Below are positions 6,657 to 8,749 of a stretch of 8,749 nucleotides of DNA, in pieces. Under the pieces are notes generated by a model. It saw only the letters and a program-made list of their open reading frames with translations. It was not told where the DNA came from and searched no databases. Each line of letters opens with the position of its first letter. Within the stretch, counting starts at the first letter, position 1. The stretch spans positions 1-8,749 of the forward strand of contig DMNL01000114.1 in assembly GCA_003452735.1 (NCBI GenBank). Direction: 5' to 3'. The stretch is from Spirochaetaceae bacterium. Lineage in GTDB: Bacteria; Spirochaetota; Spirochaetia; Treponematales; Rectinemataceae. A program made the translations under genes and the position numbers.

Positions 6657-7456
6657 ATGGGCCGACTTTTATCCAATTTTTTACTGTATATGTGCGGCCC
6701 GTGCTCGATGTCGGCATTCTTGCTTTTCTTATTTACAAGACCTATCAGCTTCTTGTAATGACCGATGCGGTCTATCTAATTCGCGGTCTGCTAATTCTTC
6801 TCGCCATATATGGGATATCTTTTTTTCTAAAGCTCTCTACAGTCACATGGATCATGAATATACTAGCTCCAGGATTGGTGATAGGCCTTGCGATAATTCT
6901 TCAGCCTGAGCTAAGGCGGATTTTCATTCAGATTGGACGCCAATCGATTTTCGGAAGAAAGTCTATGGCTCGCAATTCTTGGATTGAGGCCGCAGTATCT
7001 GCTTCTGTTTATCTTGCCGAAAAAAGGCGCGGAGCGATCATCGTCATGGCCAGAAAAGTAGGTCTAGCCTCTTACATCGAAAAAGGTATTCCACTCGACG
7101 CAATCATCTCAACCAGCTTGCTTATATCCGTGTTCGAACACGACAACCCATTGCATGATGGCGCTGCGATCATCTCGCAGGGCAGGCTCGCAGCAGCGGG
7201 CTGCTTTCTTCCTCTTTCCGATCAGCAAGAAATTCGCAAGACTTTTGGCTCAAGGCACAGAGCCGCGCTTGGTATTGCTGAAGAATCCGATGCGGTTGTA
7301 CTTGTAGTCTCTGAAGAAACCGGAACTCTCTCTCTCGCTTATGATTCAAAGCTGTATTATGATCTTTCTTCCGAGGAAGTTCTGGAACGCCTTCATATCC
7401 TCTTCTCAGAGCAAAATCTAAGAAGAGAAGGAAATGAGGTCTCCAATGAGCCTTGA
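6653..7456 (+). CDS. cdaA: Membrane diadenylate cyclase CdaA
   Basis: Makes cyclic di-AMP from two ATP. The 267-residue protein is anchored in the inner membrane by about three N-terminal helices (roughly 17-35, 40-60 and 67-84), followed by the cytoplasmic DAC domain. The two signature motifs are present: DGA (169-171, in PLHDGAAII) and RHR (201-203, in GSRHRAALG). Length and layout match CdaA/DacA of Firmicutes and spirochaetes rather than DisA. The ATG overlaps the folP stop in ATGA and is preceded by GAGGTGAT at good spacing, which settles the start and suggests translational coupling. The next gene encodes a YbbR-repeat protein, the known CdaA partner (CdaR in Firmicutes). glmM, the usual third gene in Firmicutes, is not visible here. 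c-di-AMP typically governs potassium and osmotic balance and envelope stress. Confidence 0.96.
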   Translation: MNGPTFIQFFTVYVRPVLDVGILAFLIYKTYQLLVMTDAVYLIRGLLILLAIYGISFFLKLSTVTWIMNILAPGLVIGLAIILQPELRRIFIQIGRQSIFGRKSMARNSWIEAAVSASVYLAEKRRGAIIVMARKVGLASYIEKGIPLDAIISTSLLISVFEHDNPLHDGAAIISQGRLAAAGCFLPLSDQQEIRKTFGSRHRAALGIAEESDAVVLVVSEETGTLSLAYDSKLYYDLSSEEVLERLHILFSEQNLRREGNEVSNEP

Positions 7457-8405
7457 TTCCAAGATTTCTAAATTGCTGGAGAATTGGCCCGCCAAGGTCA
7501 TCTCTCTTGTTATGGCGATTTTTATTATGTTTCTTTACAACCTCACTCGTCTCGAGCAGCGTGTCATAATAGTGCCGCTAAACATCTCTGAAGGGCACAG
7601 CTATGTGCCTGCAACAGAATATCCAAAGACTGTCCGTGTGATAATCCGAGGTGACCGTGAGCAAATCTATAGAGTTCGCGAGTCAGATATCGTTGCGAGC
7701 CTCGATTTGGCACGTTATAGTTCTGAAGGCGTATTCAGGGTTCCAGTAAAGCTTGAAAGGCGAGGCGATGCTTTGAATATCGATCCCCTAGAGCTAAAGG
7801 CGGAGCCCTCAGAAATTCCCATCAGTTTTGAGCGCTTGGCTGCAAAGCGCGTGGCCATAACTCCTACCTTCAAAGGTTTTCTAGAACAGGGTTATGTCTT
7901 GATTTCCTATGAAATCTTGCCATCAGAGATATCTATAGAAGGGCCAACGAGTCTGGTGAGCAGTATCAAGGATATTTCTACCGATATAATAGAACTTAGC
8001 GGCAAGACCAGCGATTTTTCTCTGAGCGTGCCACTTGTCAAGCCTTCGGATCTCATAAGGCTTGTCGACGCAAACACAGTAAAGTTCTCGGCAAAGATTC
8101 AGATACAGGAAAGGCGAGTTACATTAAAGAATGTGCCTATATACATTAGCAACCTTGATCCATCGCTTACGATTTCCGATCAGCTCCCTTCTGGAAAGAT
8201 AACCCTTGTACCACAACCTGGACAGGATGAGACTTTAGCAAGCGACGCCAGCCTTCAGGCTGATTTCAAGGGCATAGTAAAGCCAGGTCTTTATTCTATA
8301 CCGCTTACTGTAAATACCCCAGAAGGTTTCGAAGTCGAAGCATACGAACCTCTAGCGCTCAATGTCCGTCTGCATAGTGCGCCCGTTCTTCCCACTTTTC
8401 ATTGA
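7446..8405 (+). CDS. ybbR: YbbR-repeat membrane protein, CdaA-associated (CdaR-like)
   Basis: A probable regulator or partner of the diadenylate cyclase encoded just upstream. From this start it has 319 residues. A short basic cytoplasmic N-terminus (KISKLLENWPAK) leads to one membrane helix (about 16-33), and the remaining about 285 residues lie outside the membrane. These contain about three YbbR-type repeats, beginning near residues 38, 117 and 210, each with beta-rich stretches ending in segments such as PSEIPISFE and YEPLALNVRL. No cleavable signal is evident, so the helix is an anchor. ATG 7446 has GAGG six bases upstream and overlaps cdaA by 11 bp; ATG 7434 is in frame but its AAGGA sits too close. 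In Firmicutes CdaR modulates CdaA activity; that this holds here is inference. Confidence 0.9.
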   Translation: MSLDSKISKLLENWPAKVISLVMAIFIMFLYNLTRLEQRVIIVPLNISEGHSYVPATEYPKTVRVIIRGDREQIYRVRESDIVASLDLARYSSEGVFRVPVKLERRGDALNIDPLELKAEPSEIPISFERLAAKRVAITPTFKGFLEQGYVLISYEILPSEISIEGPTSLVSSIKDISTDIIELSGKTSDFSLSVPLVKPSDLIRLVDANTVKFSAKIQIQERRVTLKNVPIYISNLDPSLTISDQLPSGKITLVPQPGQDETLASDASLQADFKGIVKPGLYSIPLTVNTPEGFEVEAYEPLALNVRLHSAPVLPTFH

Positions 8406-8423
8406 AATTTCAAGGAGCGATCC

Positions 8424-8749
8424 ATGATTTCAGGAATTGGAATCGATATTGTCCATGTCGATCGCATTCGTCGATGGATGGATGAACCAGGAATTCTACA
8501 GCGCTTCTTCAATCCAGCAGAGATCGAAACAGCGAGCTTTCGCAAAAAGGGTATGGCTCTTTCCCTTGCTGCTCGCTTCGCCGCTAAAGAAGCCTTTGGT
8601 AAAGCACTCGGTTCTGGTCTTGCCAACTTTGCCTTAAAGGAAGTTGCGGTAGTAAACGATAGTTTGGGTCGCCCTATAATGCGCTTAGAAGGTAATGCAC
8701 GCCGCGAGTTTGAGCGGCACGGTGGAGGAAAGATCCACATCTCGATGAC
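8424..8749 (+). CDS. acpS: Holo-acyl-carrier-protein synthase, 3' end outside window
   Basis: Transfers the 4'-phosphopantetheine arm of coenzyme A to acyl carrier protein, which switches on fatty acid synthesis; a small cytoplasmic trimeric enzyme. The 108 visible residues cover most of the usual 120-130. MISGIGIDIVHVDRIRR carries the Mg-binding Asp8, and LAARFAAKEAFGKALGSG (48-65) carries Glu56 and the CoA-contacting lysines. The window ends in IHISM, just before the usual Ser-His-Glu segment. The start is secure: AAGGAG at 8412-8417 lies six bases before the ATG. The gene follows ybbR by 18 bp in the same operon. From memory, the order cdaA-ybbR-acpS is also found in Borrelia. Confidence 0.95.
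   Translation, partial: MISGIGIDIVHVDRIRRWMDEPGILQRFFNPAEIETASFRKKGMALSLAARFAAKEAFGKALGSGLANFALKEVAVVNDSLGRPIMRLEGNARREFERHGGGKIHISM

Noticed and set aside
8399..8740. Minus-strand open frame of 113 codons opposite acpS.
   Set aside because: acpS on the plus strand has a clear ribosome binding site and family motifs; the antisense frame has a low-complexity, Arg/Ser/Pro-rich translation typical of a shadow.

Overview
The window looks like a stretch of spirochaete chromosome, most likely from a Treponema-like member of Spirochaetota. Three things point there: a short alanyl-tRNA synthetase of about 600 residues without the C-terminal C-Ala domain, a DXS whose N-terminus resembles treponemal enzymes as I recall them, and the order cdaA-ybbR-acpS, which from memory also occurs in Borrelia (BB0008-BB0010). 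The assignment is by recognition, not by a search. Base composition is moderate and looks even across the window, with no mobile element, CRISPR array, tRNA or rRNA visible.

Left part (1-1386): the 3' end of a forward gene, possibly a TetR-family regulator, runs tail-to-tail into and overlaps a minus-strand NAD-dependent epimerase/dehydratase gene. The epimerase has a good Shine-Dalgarno and a recognisable promoter (TTGCTG, 17 bp, TATAAT). The spacer of that promoter is filled by a perfect 18-bp palindrome, TGAATGAACGTTCATTCA, of the kind bound by TetR-family repressors. The simplest reading is a small regulated module, but the regulator is only partly inside the window.

Middle part (1387-3823): alaS reads forward, has no Shine-Dalgarno and may be leaderless. 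It meets a minus-strand gene of unknown function, and the two stop codons lie in the opposite arms of one perfect hairpin. The unknown gene has an unclear 5' end close to a run of six A/T pairs.

Right part (3824-8749): a tightly packed forward operon, dxs-folP-cdaA-ybbR-acpS. The first four junctions overlap (11, 4 and 11 bp) or are closely spaced (18 bp before acpS), so the genes are probably cotranscribed and partly translationally coupled. It joins the first step of isoprenoid synthesis (DXS), dihydropteroate synthesis (FolP), c-di-AMP synthesis with its membrane partner (CdaA and a YbbR-repeat protein) and acyl-carrier-protein activation (AcpS). acpS runs off the right end.

Most of this is housekeeping. 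I do not see a clearly new system. The points most worth a second look are the operator-in-promoter module, the doubly reduced AlaRS, and the unknown minus-strand gene with its start problem.
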